NCBI GenBank assembly: GCA_964596645.1
Contig: CAZQVB010000008.1
Location: 1 to 64,000, forward strand
Length of the DNA stretch: 64,000 bases
Direction of reading: 5' to 3'
DNA from: CAVQEK01 sp964596645
GTDB lineage: Bacteria > Bacteroidota > Bacteroidia > Cytophagales > Cyclobacteriaceae
The notes under the pieces are model-generated. The model saw only the letters and a list, made by a program, of their open reading frames with translations, was not told where the DNA came from and made no database searches. Shown one piece after another: positions 1 through 8,131 of the stretch. Positions within the stretch are counted from its first letter, which is position 1, and the number at the start of each line of letters is the position of its first letter. The translations under genes were made by a program, and so were the position numbers.

Positions 1-5
1 ATGAC

Positions 6-76
6 GCGGCCCCACGGCCCGTGGAGTGAAATGCGCCAAGCCGGCGGTGTGGGGTGAAAGACTTTTGGATGCATGG
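6..76. repeat. REP-like repeat unit A, copy 1
   Basis: This is a 70-71 bp non-coding element beginning GCGGCCCCACGGCCCGTGG and ending near GGATGCATGG. Three further close copies lie at 22106-22175, 22585-22654 and 22777-22846. The start contains a short inverted repeat (CCACGG/CCGTGG) that could form a hairpin. The few bases before it (ATGAC) match those before the 22585 copy, so the shared block may extend left of the window. I see no gene in the first 220 nt. Confidence 0.85.
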
Positions 77-223
77 AAAGTGAAAGCATTACCGGTGATA
101 TAGTGCATTTAGTGCATTCACTCACCCAGAGAAAAGAATGAAAAGGCCGAAATAATGTGCATGACAAAAAAAAGCCGCAGGATCAAATACAGATGCTGCG
201 GCTGTTGCTTTGTTACGGTTTAT

Positions 224-631
224 TTATTCATCATTGTCTTCACCCAAAAAGCGCATTTTTACCGGCCAGGGCTTGCGGGGCAGATTGGCATTATAGGGCA
301 TATACACCCTGAACTCCCCCTCTTCATATACCCCTTCTATACGCGGTATGTCTACGTAATACGGTATATCAATCACTTTGCTGAACAGTGGATAAGCCAT
401 CTGCCCCTCGTCTGCACTTTGAAAAAGCACATTGATCACCAATTTATTGTTGCTCACCATAAAGTGGAAGCACCGTGGATCTACCGATGGATTGGAAACT
501 TTTATGACAATATCATCACCAATGGTTTCTATGTTAAATTTAGTAGCACTTACTCCGCCATTGACCGTATTCATCAGGTCTGACTGCTTCAACAACACAC
601 GGAGCATTTTTTTATCTTTTAAGAAATTCAT
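224..631 (-). CDS. Small Hsp20/alpha-crystallin-like protein
   Basis: This encodes a protein of about 135 residues with no signal peptide. The stretch IEGVYEEGEFRVYMPYN near the C-terminus resembles the closing strand pair of the alpha-crystallin domain, where a G-x-L/F-x-V motif and a proline normally end the fold. The preceding beta-rich segment (DDIVIKVSNP, then NNKLVINVLF) fits the same fold. The start was set at MNFLKDKK because AGGAGG lies 4 nt upstream; an ATG 27 nt further up is in frame but the ribosome site is better placed for this one. No partner gene is evident. Small heat-shock proteins hold unfolded clients in the cytoplasm, but similarity here is by motif only and the C-terminal I-x-I anchor is not seen. 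Confidence 0.5.
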   Translation of the reverse strand: MNFLKDKKMLRVLLKQSDLMNTVNGGVSATKFNIETIGDDIVIKVSNPSVDPRCFHFMVSNNKLVINVLFQSADEGQMAYPLFSKVIDIPYYVDIPRIEGVYEEGEFRVYMPYNANLPRKPWPVKMRFLGEDNDE

Positions 632-753
632 GCATCCTCCTATCTTTTTGGGTCTCACTAAACAAAGGCCATTCCATTTCTGAATAAGCCACCAACAGGA
701 AGCATGGGGGTGTCAATGTGGCCGATTGCTCAGCTTAATCCGGCCAATATGGC

Positions 754-1947
754 CTACTTGATGGCGTAAGGCTCCTCAAGTTCTGAAGGGCGGCTGTACT
801 GCTCTGCCTGTAGCATGGCCTCGTCGGTGAGGGTGAGCAGGAAGGCCTTAAGGTCGGCCTTTTGAGCATCTGTGAGTTGCACACCCCCCTGGCGTACATT
901 CTTCATGAGCGGGTGTACATAGTCTGAGTATACCAGACCATCTGAGTAAAAATCAATTACTTCATCCAGGGTGTTGAAACGGCCGTCGTGCATATAAGGC
1001 GCGGTCTTTTCCACATTGATCAAGGATGGTGCGCGATAGGCGCCTATGTCCATCGGATCTCCGGTCACGGCGTATCTATCGCGTGGCTCATCGGGCTGCT
1101 TATCTTTGGCGTTGTTGAAATACTCATTGGTGGTCATGAGTATGGAGCCGCCGTGGCAATGAAAACAGTCGGCATCTTCAGAGAAAAAAAGGTCGTGACC
1201 GCGCTGCTCAGAGGGGGTAAAAACAACTTCCTTTCGCAACCACTGATGAAACTTGGACTGATAAGAAATAATACTGCGCAGAAACTGTGCGAGCGATTTG
1301 CTGATGCGCTCATAAGTGACTTCTTCCGTGCCAAAGGCTTTTTTGAACATTGGCGTATACATGGGTATGGAGCCAATAAGCGCAACGGTGCGTTCTACAT
1401 CGCCATTTATTTCGTGAGGGGCTTCTATAGCCATCCATACCAGCGACTCTATATTCTGGTAATGATACTGCGCCATAGCCGGCACCCCATACGCTTCGGA
1501 ACCCAGGATATTGTTTGAGCCGTGTACGAAACCGTTCCACAGATAGCCGTTGTGGTTGTACACCAGGTTTACCAGAGGAAGGGGGTAGTTGGGTGTCGGC
1601 TTGCCGGTGAGGCCAAAAGGTTTGCCATTGCCAAACACGGGATGGTTGGGGCCGGTGTCGAACCCATTGGCCTGTACGTGGCAGCTCGCACAACTCATCA
1701 GCGAGTCTGGATGCGCGCGACCAGATAGGCGGCCGTCGTAGAATAGATATCGGCCAAGTTCCACCCCTTCTACAGTCATCGGGTTATCCGTCGGTATATT
1801 CAGATTGGTTGGGAACTGCGGTATGTCGGGAAAGATGAACGGTGTTGGCCGTGTGGCGGGTTCTGGCGAGTCTACCGTACACCGTATGCCCACCAAACCT
1901 ACGAAAGCCGTCATGCAGGCCAACATGATCAATGCCGGTTGTTTCAT
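754..1947 (-). CDS. Di-haem cytochrome c peroxidase, MauG/MbnH-like
   Basis: This 397-residue exported protein has two c-type haem motifs, CASCH at residues 86-90 and CFHCH at 261-265, plus the APYMHDGRFNTLDEVIDFY block typical of the second haem domain of bacterial di-haem peroxidases. The N-terminus is a signal sequence ending near Cys23 (GIRC), a poor lipobox, so membrane anchoring is uncertain. The family includes true H2O2 peroxidases and MauG-like enzymes that oxidise tryptophan in a partner protein. Its start overlaps by 4 nt the end of the MbnP-like gene upstream, which suggests coupled translation and the MbnH subtype, an enzyme that converts a Trp of MbnP to kynurenine for copper binding. 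The two haem sites are seen; the MbnH role is inferred from context. Confidence 0.88.
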   Translation of the reverse strand: MKQPALIMLACMTAFVGLVGIRCTVDSPEPATRPTPFIFPDIPQFPTNLNIPTDNPMTVEGVELGRYLFYDGRLSGRAHPDSLMSCASCHVQANGFDTGPNHPVFGNGKPFGLTGKPTPNYPLPLVNLVYNHNGYLWNGFVHGSNNILGSEAYGVPAMAQYHYQNIESLVWMAIEAPHEINGDVERTVALIGSIPMYTPMFKKAFGTEEVTYERISKSLAQFLRSIISYQSKFHQWLRKEVVFTPSEQRGHDLFFSEDADCFHCHGGSILMTTNEYFNNAKDKQPDEPRDRYAVTGDPMDIGAYRAPSLINVEKTAPYMHDGRFNTLDEVIDFYSDGLVYSDYVHPLMKNVRQGGVQLTDAQKADLKAFLLTLTDEAMLQAEQYSRPSELEEPYAIK

Positions 1948-2759
1948 GGGTTTGGGTTGATTTGTATCGGTGGCCTTACACGCATCATGCGGAATACGCC
2001 GTTGGCTCCATTGGCCGATCCCTTAGCCATGGCGTCTTGATTTTTCATGATTTTACCGCCGTAGATATTATGATCCCATACGTAAGGATCATCGAACCAT
2101 TGCCTGATGTTCATCGAAAGATCGGCGACCAATGACTCATTTTCTGCAATGCTAAAGCTGGAATTTGGTATGGTGATTTCGAACCAGTTCTGCACAAACT
2201 CTTTAACATTGCCGCTTTCGTCATAGCGCGGACCAACGCCCAGGTGAAAATTGAATGGTTCACGCTCGCCCAATGTATTTTTCCAAAAGCCATTGAGCTT
2301 CATATAGTGATATCCACCGTTGTCGCCGCCAAGGTTTATGGGCCAGGCCATATTCGACTCCGGCTGGTTGGGAAAAGCGCCCGGAATGTTCTTTTCGCCC
2401 TTCAGACCAAAAGTCATCTTTATGGCGCTGTAAGTGCCGGCGGGCACCTGATCGGAAAAATGCCACACCAGGGTTTCGGGCAGGTTGGTGTCTACATAGT
2501 GGGCAAAATCCTCACCCTCGGGTTGCCACTCGTTGCCATCGGGTTTCACCAGTACAATGTCTGAAATGAACCACTGCACTTCTGTGACCTCATACTCATT
2601 TCCGGCAGCGTTGATATATCGCATGTCATCATATATCACGTTTTGGCCATTCAGCATATGTTCAAAGTTGATGCTGAGCTTTCCGAAAGCTGGGTCGGCA
2701 CCGTCTTCAGCGCAGCCACTGGCAAGCAGCAAAAGGGATATGAGAAAAAGTATTCGCAT
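1944..2759 (-). CDS. MbnP-like copper-associated lipoprotein
   Basis: This encodes a 271-residue lipoprotein precursor with signal MRILFLISLLLLASGC and acylation expected at Cys16. The mature part resembles the MbnP/CorA/MopE-C family: an N-terminal LSINFEHMLNG strand, YEVTEVQWFISDIVL near residue 60, NGGYHYMKLNGFW near 150, FHLG at 171-174 and a C-terminal D-L-S-M-N-I segment. In studied relatives such as MopE and MbnP a tryptophan is oxidised to kynurenine and joins histidines to bind copper. A W-x-H triplet (Trp228-Asp-His230) is present here and could be such a site, but this is a guess. It is the first gene of a two-gene unit with the di-haem enzyme that follows. Upstream, the 147 nt to the next gene shows no clear promoter. 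Confidence 0.8.
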   Translation of the reverse strand: MRILFLISLLLLASGCAEDGADPAFGKLSINFEHMLNGQNVIYDDMRYINAAGNEYEVTEVQWFISDIVLVKPDGNEWQPEGEDFAHYVDTNLPETLVWHFSDQVPAGTYSAIKMTFGLKGEKNIPGAFPNQPESNMAWPINLGGDNGGYHYMKLNGFWKNTLGEREPFNFHLGVGPRYDESGNVKEFVQNWFEITIPNSSFSIAENESLVADLSMNIRQWFDDPYVWDHNIYGGKIMKNQDAMAKGSANGANGVFRMMRVRPPIQINPNP

Positions 2760-2906
2760 GATAGATCTGGTTTTAATAGCTCAACGTTTGCACCCCCCGA
2801 ATAAGTTCATTGGCCTTACCGCAGCGGAGCAAAAATCTGGAGTATGTACAACGTAAACCAACGCCGGCATGCTAAACTACAGGAAGTGTTGGCGGTGCTT
2901 TGTGCC

Positions 2907-4106
2907 TTAGTGCACTAAAGCAAAGTCGCGAATGCGCTGTGTATAGTTGAGCCTGTGGTTGGCATTTGTATCGGCTGCGATGCGCCGGGTGTACAGGTAC
3001 CGATTGAGATTGAAGGCGTCATACAGTGAATCGGCCGGATCTACACTGCTGATGTGTATGTCGGCAGATGCGTGGATGAACCGGTTGTTGCCCAGCCACA
3101 TGCCTACATGCACCACCTTGGCCGGGATGCTGTCTGTGCCTTGCCGGCCAAAAAACAACAAGTCGCCGATCTTCAACTCAGAAAAATTTCCTGAGTCATC
3201 TACCAATTCACCTTCGTGCACTTGCTGTGAGGCATCGCGCGGCAGCATGAGGCCATTAAGCATATATATATTTTTTGTGAACCCACTGCAATCCATGCCT
3301 TTGGCCGAGGTGCCACCCCACAAGTAAGGTGTGCCGTAGAACTGCATTGCGGCTTGTTCAAAAGATGTCGTTGCTGGTTGCTGGTCCAATGGTTTTGCGT
3401 ATTCCTGCACGATGTAGCCCCTCCGGCCATCCGGATACTGCACAGGTAAATAGCCGTTTTTGCCATCACCGGCCATCAAAATGCATCCGGCCACCAGGTC
3501 GGAGACAATAGCAGCCTCAGGCTTGGGTTGATCGTAAGCATAGGTGTGGGCTTTTACAATCATTACCGACGAGTCGAGATACTGCTCTATTTCAAAGGCT
3601 GTCATCTCCTCCAACACCTGTTGCTCAGTCCAGGCAATGTACCTGTCGGGCGTTTGCACCCTGAGCCAGCCATCTTCATGTTCAAGTATGCGCAGTGGTG
3701 TGCCCAGCAGAGCCTGGGTCACCAGTTCCGCACGGTGGGTGGGCGCGCTGCGCAAATTGGACACCGAAACGTTCACCAGCGCAAAATGAGACCAGTCCAA
3801 GTCCGCTGACGGCAACAAGTGGACACGATTCTCCACAGTCGTTTCAATCTTTTTCAGTGAATCCAATAAAGCCTCATAGGCTTCGCGGACATCTGTTTTT
3901 CCTTGCAGAAAATGCTGATGGCCGTTGCTCTGCACTTCTACCGACCAGATGGCTGTGCGATGGTCTGGTGCATAGGCAGCACCTATATTGTGCAGCATGG
4001 CCTGTAGGTCTGCACTTGTTTCTGCGTGTTGATCCGGGCTGGAGCAAGACAGCACCGTGGCCACAACACCCATCAGTATGACCATGCGTTGCCACTGCCG
4101 CGCCAT
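2907..4106 (-). CDS. NlpC/P60 cell-wall endopeptidase lipoprotein with SH3b domains
   Basis: This encodes about 399 residues from the chosen start MARQWQRM, followed by a hydrophobic stretch and lipobox VLSC. An upstream in-frame ATG at 4175 would add 23 non-signal-like residues. The central region holds two bacterial SH3-like segments (NVSVSNLRSAP with AWTEQQVLEE, then YLPVQYPDGRRGYI). The C-terminal NlpC/P60 domain has DCSGF (catalytic Cys), HVGMWLG (His) and FIHAS (third polar residue). The layout matches gamma-D-glutamyl-L-diamino-acid peptidases of the YkfC type, which trim peptide stems from recycled or incoming murein. It lies about 70 nt behind the GH2 gene on the same strand, so co-transcription is likely, although functions are not obviously linked. 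Confidence 0.88.
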   Translation of the reverse strand: MARQWQRMVILMGVVATVLSCSSPDQHAETSADLQAMLHNIGAAYAPDHRTAIWSVEVQSNGHQHFLQGKTDVREAYEALLDSLKKIETTVENRVHLLPSADLDWSHFALVNVSVSNLRSAPTHRAELVTQALLGTPLRILEHEDGWLRVQTPDRYIAWTEQQVLEEMTAFEIEQYLDSSVMIVKAHTYAYDQPKPEAAIVSDLVAGCILMAGDGKNGYLPVQYPDGRRGYIVQEYAKPLDQQPATTSFEQAAMQFYGTPYLWGGTSAKGMDCSGFTKNIYMLNGLMLPRDASQQVHEGELVDDSGNFSELKIGDLLFFGRQGTDSIPAKVVHVGMWLGNNRFIHASADIHISSVDPADSLYDAFNLNRYLYTRRIAADTNANHRLNYTQRIRDFALVH

Positions 4107-4176
4107 GGTGTACATGCCGCTTATTCCTATCCCTTCCCCATGCCGACCATTGTGCTCCTTCATCAGAGCGTACAAT

Positions 4177-7100
4177 TTAATATTTCACACCTGTAAGACC
4201 AGTGAGATCTTCATCCTTTTCTAAAATAGGATGAATTCTAAATGTGTAGTGATACTTCACTGGAAATGTGCGGTAGGTGTTGCGCACAGAGATGGGTGTA
4301 CCGCCAACCCCTGTCACGGCGATGTCCACGTTGAGGATAGCGCCGCCATGCCGCCTCAGTTGAAACGGATACCAGGCCTGGTTCAGATTCTCATATGGGT
4401 CGATGCTAACATTCAGCCATTGGCCCTGGCCCACAATGGCAAAGCCCTTACCCGCAGCATTGGTCACCGCCGCCCAGCGTACATCGCTGCGGTTGTCAAA
4501 ATCCTGGGGTATGATGTAGGGGCTTTCTATGTCATTGATTGCTGTAGTGTATATGCCTGTCTTTGCTCCGGTTTTTCTATCGGGATATGTCTCAAACGGC
4601 CCACGTCCGTACCAGGTGAGTTGATCTGCCTGCCCGGAGAGATGAAACTGCAGGCCCAGCTTCGGCAAAAATTCCAGAGAATGTTTGTCGTATGCCGGCT
4701 TTTCGGTGTTGGGCACTATGGTATGGTCGACCAACACTTCGCCATTGCCCAGGAATGTGTATACAAATTGTTGAGCAAAATTAATTTCGCGAATTGGATT
4801 GCTGTAGGAGCGTATGGCGATGAACACCTTGAACTCCGCATCGGAAATCCTGTCTGTACGAATGCTTTCAACACTATGCTGCAGGCTGTCTAAGCCATAG
4901 CGATACCAGGTATCTACTTCTTTCACGCCCCACTTGGATTGCTCATTCATCAGCGGCACACGCCATGCATTGAGTGCCGGTCCCTGTCTCACCATTTCTT
5001 CCCCGGCAATTTTTAATGATGAAAACATCCCGGTGCTTTTCTCCATTACATACCCAAAGCCCTCTCCAGATATTGATAATTGGCCGTCGCGTTCATTCAC
5101 CATAAGCTTTTTCAGTACGCTCCTGTCCCCCAGGGTTTCCGGAGCCTGCTGCCAATGGAGCGGCATTTCTTCAAAAGCCACTTCATAGCCGGCATCTGCC
5201 CAGCGGGTTTGTTGTGGCTGCACAAATTCCAGCCGGAGCATGTACTCTGCTCCGGCCTTTAGAGCAGGTTTTTTTATATCTATCGATATAACCCGTCGCT
5301 CTTGTGGAGGCACATCCAGGGCAATACTTTCAGAAGCAATCACCTTGGCATTTTCAAGCAATTTCCACTGGGCCTGCAATTCGTTCAGATTGGTAAAGTG
5401 ATGGCGATTTTCGATTTCTAACTCCCCCCTTTCTAAGTTGAGCGGTCGCACTACCACAGGCCTGTGGCTGTGTTTCATCTGCCAGGCCTCCGGTTGGGGT
5501 ACACGATCGGCCGACACCACGCCATCCATGGTGCCCGAGCTGGTGGGTGTGGCGCCGTAGGCGTAATATTTTCCCTTAGGTATGAGCGTATCAAGTGGTA
5601 GCCACAAAAGCATATTTTTATCATTGCCTGCAGTAGTAGCCTGGTCTATTGTAGATCGATATAGCTGCACATCGTCATAGATCATGTTGGATAAGAATCC
5701 TGGAAAATGCTCATCATGTTTTAAATGATTTTTACCGATAGTGACCGGGTGCCGCGACCGCCGTACTTCCAGAGTGCTTCCTGTACGTTCGGCGATGACT
5801 TTATCATTTATCGATACGTTCATTTTGCCATTATTCAGCACTGCAGAAACGCGGTGCCAGTTGTAATTCCAGTTGCGGGGCACCACACCTGTAATGGTAC
5901 GCGACCGGCCATTGGTGCCATGCACGGTGAAGGTAAGAGAATCGGCATGTGCCTGTGTGAGCTCAAAGCTTTCGCTCTTACTCAGTATATTGTTTTCGCC
6001 AAAGTAACCGCGTGGATACACCCAGGCGCGTATGGTCAAAGATTTTTTGATGCTGTTAAAAACAGGATCGGCATATATTTCCACCCAGTCGTCCACGCCG
6101 CTCATCGCCAGTGCCTGATTGGTTTTTCCGTTCACCAGTTTTGGCTGGCCCATCAGCGTAGCCATATGTGCGTATGCAGATCGATCGGGAGTGTGGATCA
6201 AATCGAATTCCAGTCCCTGGTTCACCCAGTCCCAGGTGAAGCCACCTTGCAGGTTTTTTCTGCTGTAAATCGCTTCCCAGTACTCATCGAATTGTCCGAG
6301 AGAGTTGCCCATGCTGTGCATATACTCACCCATGATCACCGGCCGCTGCGAGGTATCAGCTACAGCGCGAAGCTCTTCTGGCGACGGATAGCGAATGCCA
6401 TTGATATCGGCATATGGGGCGTCACCATTGGGCAGGTTGCCCTGATGATAAATAGGCCGGGTAGGATCCTGCGCGCGCAGGTAGTCGGCCATAAGGTGAT
6501 GCACCGGGCCATAGCCGCACTCATTGCCTGTGCTCCACATCACTATGCAGGGGTAGTTTTTATCGCGCTCATACATGTGTGCAGTGCGGTCCATGAAGGC
6601 AGCATCCCAGCCGTCCATGTCGGGAATGGTGAGCTCGCCATAGTGACACTCGTTGTTCACTTCATCGCAGACGTAAAAGCCATACTCTGTGGCCAGATCA
6701 TAGAAGAGGGGAGCATTGGGATAGTGTGAGAGGCGGATGGCGTTTACATTGAGCTTCTTCATCAGGTCCAGGTCCTGAATGATGTCTTCACGTGACAGGG
6801 TACGACCTGTTTTTGGGGAGTGCTCGTGTTTGTTTACGCCTTTCAGCTTTACAGCCACACCATTCACCAAAAACAAGTTGCCCCTCACTTCAATTTCACG
6901 AAAGCCAACTTGCTCTTCCAGCACCTCTGTAGTGTTGCCGTCTGCATCGATAAGCGCCAGCGTAAGCCTGTACACATGCGGCTTTTCGGCCGACCACTTT
7001 TTTGGGTTCTTGATAGATTGCTCCAGCAGCAAGGGCTCATCAGAAAGTTGATTTTTGCTTTGTATGGCCATGGTTTTTTGAAATACTTCATTGCCCTCTG

Positions 7101-7956
7101 CATCAAACAGACGCGCCTGTATGCGCCAACCTTTCAGCGACCGCTGCTGCGGCATTTGAGCCATTTCTATGTCTACTTGAAGCACGGCATCCCGGTACGC
7201 TTCGTCCAGATCGGTGCGCACAAAAAAATCGCTGATGTGCACATCTGGTGTGGCATACAAGTACACATTGCGGTATATGCCGCTAAAGCGCCACATATCC
7301 TGGTCTTCCAGATAAGTGCCGTCCGACCAGCGTACTACCTTCACCGCCAGCTTGTTGTTGCCCTCCTGCAGATGCCCTGTGATGTCGAACTCCCCGGAGG
7401 TCATGCTGCCCTTGTCGAAGCCAACATACCGGCCATTGAGCCAAACCCAATACACCGACTTCACGCCTTCGAAGTGCAGCAGCACACGACGTCCTTGCCA
7501 GTTGGCGGGTATGTCAAACTCGGTGATATATGCCCCGGTGGGGTTGAGGTGGTAGGGTACCTTCGGTGGGTCGTATGGGCCAAATTCCAGCGGAATGTTG
7601 CGATATACATTGAAGCCATATCCCTGCATTTGCCATGTGCCGGGTACGGTGATGGTCTTCCAATCGGTGGCGGCAAAACCCGGCGACTCGAAGTTGGCTG
7701 GTGCCTGAAAAGGTGTGGCAGACCAACTAAACTTCCAATCGCCGTTCAGTGATTTATAGTATGGCGATTGTGACCAATCTCCGGATTTGGCCTGTTCTAC
7801 ACTGGCAAATGGCACCAGGGGAACATGAGCCTCTGTCTGATTTTCCCCGTACATGTTGGGGTTTTCTATGTAAAAGCTGAGCCGCTCCGGGTCAGTAGGT
7901 TGTGCTGATACCGTATAACAGAAGCACGAGAACAGAATAAAAAGCAGTCGCATCAT
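4177..7956 (-). CDS. Secreted GH2 beta-galactosidase-like enzyme with inserted LamG domain
   Basis: This 1259-residue protein has a Sec signal ending around CYTVSAQ. It follows the LacZ plan: jelly-roll sugar-binding domain (about 40-240), immunoglobulin-like domain (240-360), TIM barrel (360-600), and the beta-sandwich and Bgal small-chain domains (about 830-1255). The acid/base Glu479 lies in STGNECGYG and the nucleophile Glu544 in GEYMHSMGNS. It is about 200 residues longer than LacZ because a LamG/concanavalin-like module (about 605-775, with ALAMSGVDDWVEI and IRAWVYPRG) sits just after GGFTWDWVNQGLEF. The region that normally reads GDFGD...NG before the ADR motif is replaced by YAYGATPTSSGTMDGVV. 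The substrate may therefore not be lactose; plant or algal beta-galactosides are possible. A second ATG one codon downstream is equally plausible as the start. Confidence 0.92.
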   Translation of the reverse strand: MMRLLFILFSCFCYTVSAQPTDPERLSFYIENPNMYGENQTEAHVPLVPFASVEQAKSGDWSQSPYYKSLNGDWKFSWSATPFQAPANFESPGFAATDWKTITVPGTWQMQGYGFNVYRNIPLEFGPYDPPKVPYHLNPTGAYITEFDIPANWQGRRVLLHFEGVKSVYWVWLNGRYVGFDKGSMTSGEFDITGHLQEGNNKLAVKVVRWSDGTYLEDQDMWRFSGIYRNVYLYATPDVHISDFFVRTDLDEAYRDAVLQVDIEMAQMPQQRSLKGWRIQARLFDAEGNEVFQKTMAIQSKNQLSDEPLLLEQSIKNPKKWSAEKPHVYRLTLALIDADGNTTEVLEEQVGFREIEVRGNLFLVNGVAVKLKGVNKHEHSPKTGRTLSREDIIQDLDLMKKLNVNAIRLSHYPNAPLFYDLATEYGFYVCDEVNNECHYGELTIPDMDGWDAAFMDRTAHMYERDKNYPCIVMWSTGNECGYGPVHHLMADYLRAQDPTRPIYHQGNLPNGDAPYADINGIRYPSPEELRAVADTSQRPVIMGEYMHSMGNSLGQFDEYWEAIYSRKNLQGGFTWDWVNQGLEFDLIHTPDRSAYAHMATLMGQPKLVNGKTNQALAMSGVDDWVEIYADPVFNSIKKSLTIRAWVYPRGYFGENNILSKSESFELTQAHADSLTFTVHGTNGRSRTITGVVPRNWNYNWHRVSAVLNNGKMNVSINDKVIAERTGSTLEVRRSRHPVTIGKNHLKHDEHFPGFLSNMIYDDVQLYRSTIDQATTAGNDKNMLLWLPLDTLIPKGKYYAYGATPTSSGTMDGVVSADRVPQPEAWQMKHSHRPVVVRPLNLERGELEIENRHHFTNLNELQAQWKLLENAKVIASESIALDVPPQERRVISIDIKKPALKAGAEYMLRLEFVQPQQTRWADAGYEVAFEEMPLHWQQAPETLGDRSVLKKLMVNERDGQLSISGEGFGYVMEKSTGMFSSLKIAGEEMVRQGPALNAWRVPLMNEQSKWGVKEVDTWYRYGLDSLQHSVESIRTDRISDAEFKVFIAIRSYSNPIREINFAQQFVYTFLGNGEVLVDHTIVPNTEKPAYDKHSLEFLPKLGLQFHLSGQADQLTWYGRGPFETYPDRKTGAKTGIYTTAINDIESPYIIPQDFDNRSDVRWAAVTNAAGKGFAIVGQGQWLNVSIDPYENLNQAWYPFQLRRHGGAILNVDIAVTGVGGTPISVRNTYRTFPVKYHYTFRIHPILEKDEDLTGLTGVKY

Positions 7957-7986
7957 GACGGGGAAGGGTTAGAAATTATTAAAGGT

Positions 7987-7994
7987 CAAATATA
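7987..7994 (-). promoter_or_regulatory. -7 promoter element of the GH2 gene
   Basis: On the minus strand this reads TATATTTG, a perfect match to the Bacteroidota -7 consensus TAnnTTTG, about 30 nt before the start codon. No convincing TTG is found 19-22 nt further upstream, so the assignment rests on the -7 element and its position. Confidence 0.45.
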
Positions 7995-8064
7995 CCATTA
8001 AAAAAATATTGCGTTGACCATGCCATCAACTCCTTTGATCAAAACTTTCAGAATGACCCTTCAA

Positions 8065-8096
8065 TTGTGGCGTGATGGTAAAAAACAATAGTTTTG
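8065..8096 (+). promoter_or_regulatory. Bacteroidota-type promoter of rocD
   Basis: TTG (8065-8067) and TAGTTTTG (8089-8096) are separated by 21 nt, matching the Bacteroidota TTG / TAnnTTTG promoter. Transcription would begin near 8103, which places the in-frame ATG at 8072 upstream of the message and supports the start at 8132. Confidence 0.65.
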
Positions 8097-8131
8097 CAGC
8101 AGAAGGCTTGATCACTCTCATTATCATCGAT

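Noticed and set aside
988..1518. Plus-strand ORF of 176 codons opposite the cytochrome peroxidase gene
   Set aside because: It is a shadow of the haem protein gene, with no motif and no initiation signal.
5725..6729. Plus-strand ORF of 334 codons opposite the GH2 gene
   Set aside because: Antisense to a gene with both catalytic motifs; its long length comes from codon bias on the other strand.
8072..8131. Upstream ATG of rocD
   Set aside because: It lies inside the promoter, before the predicted transcription start.
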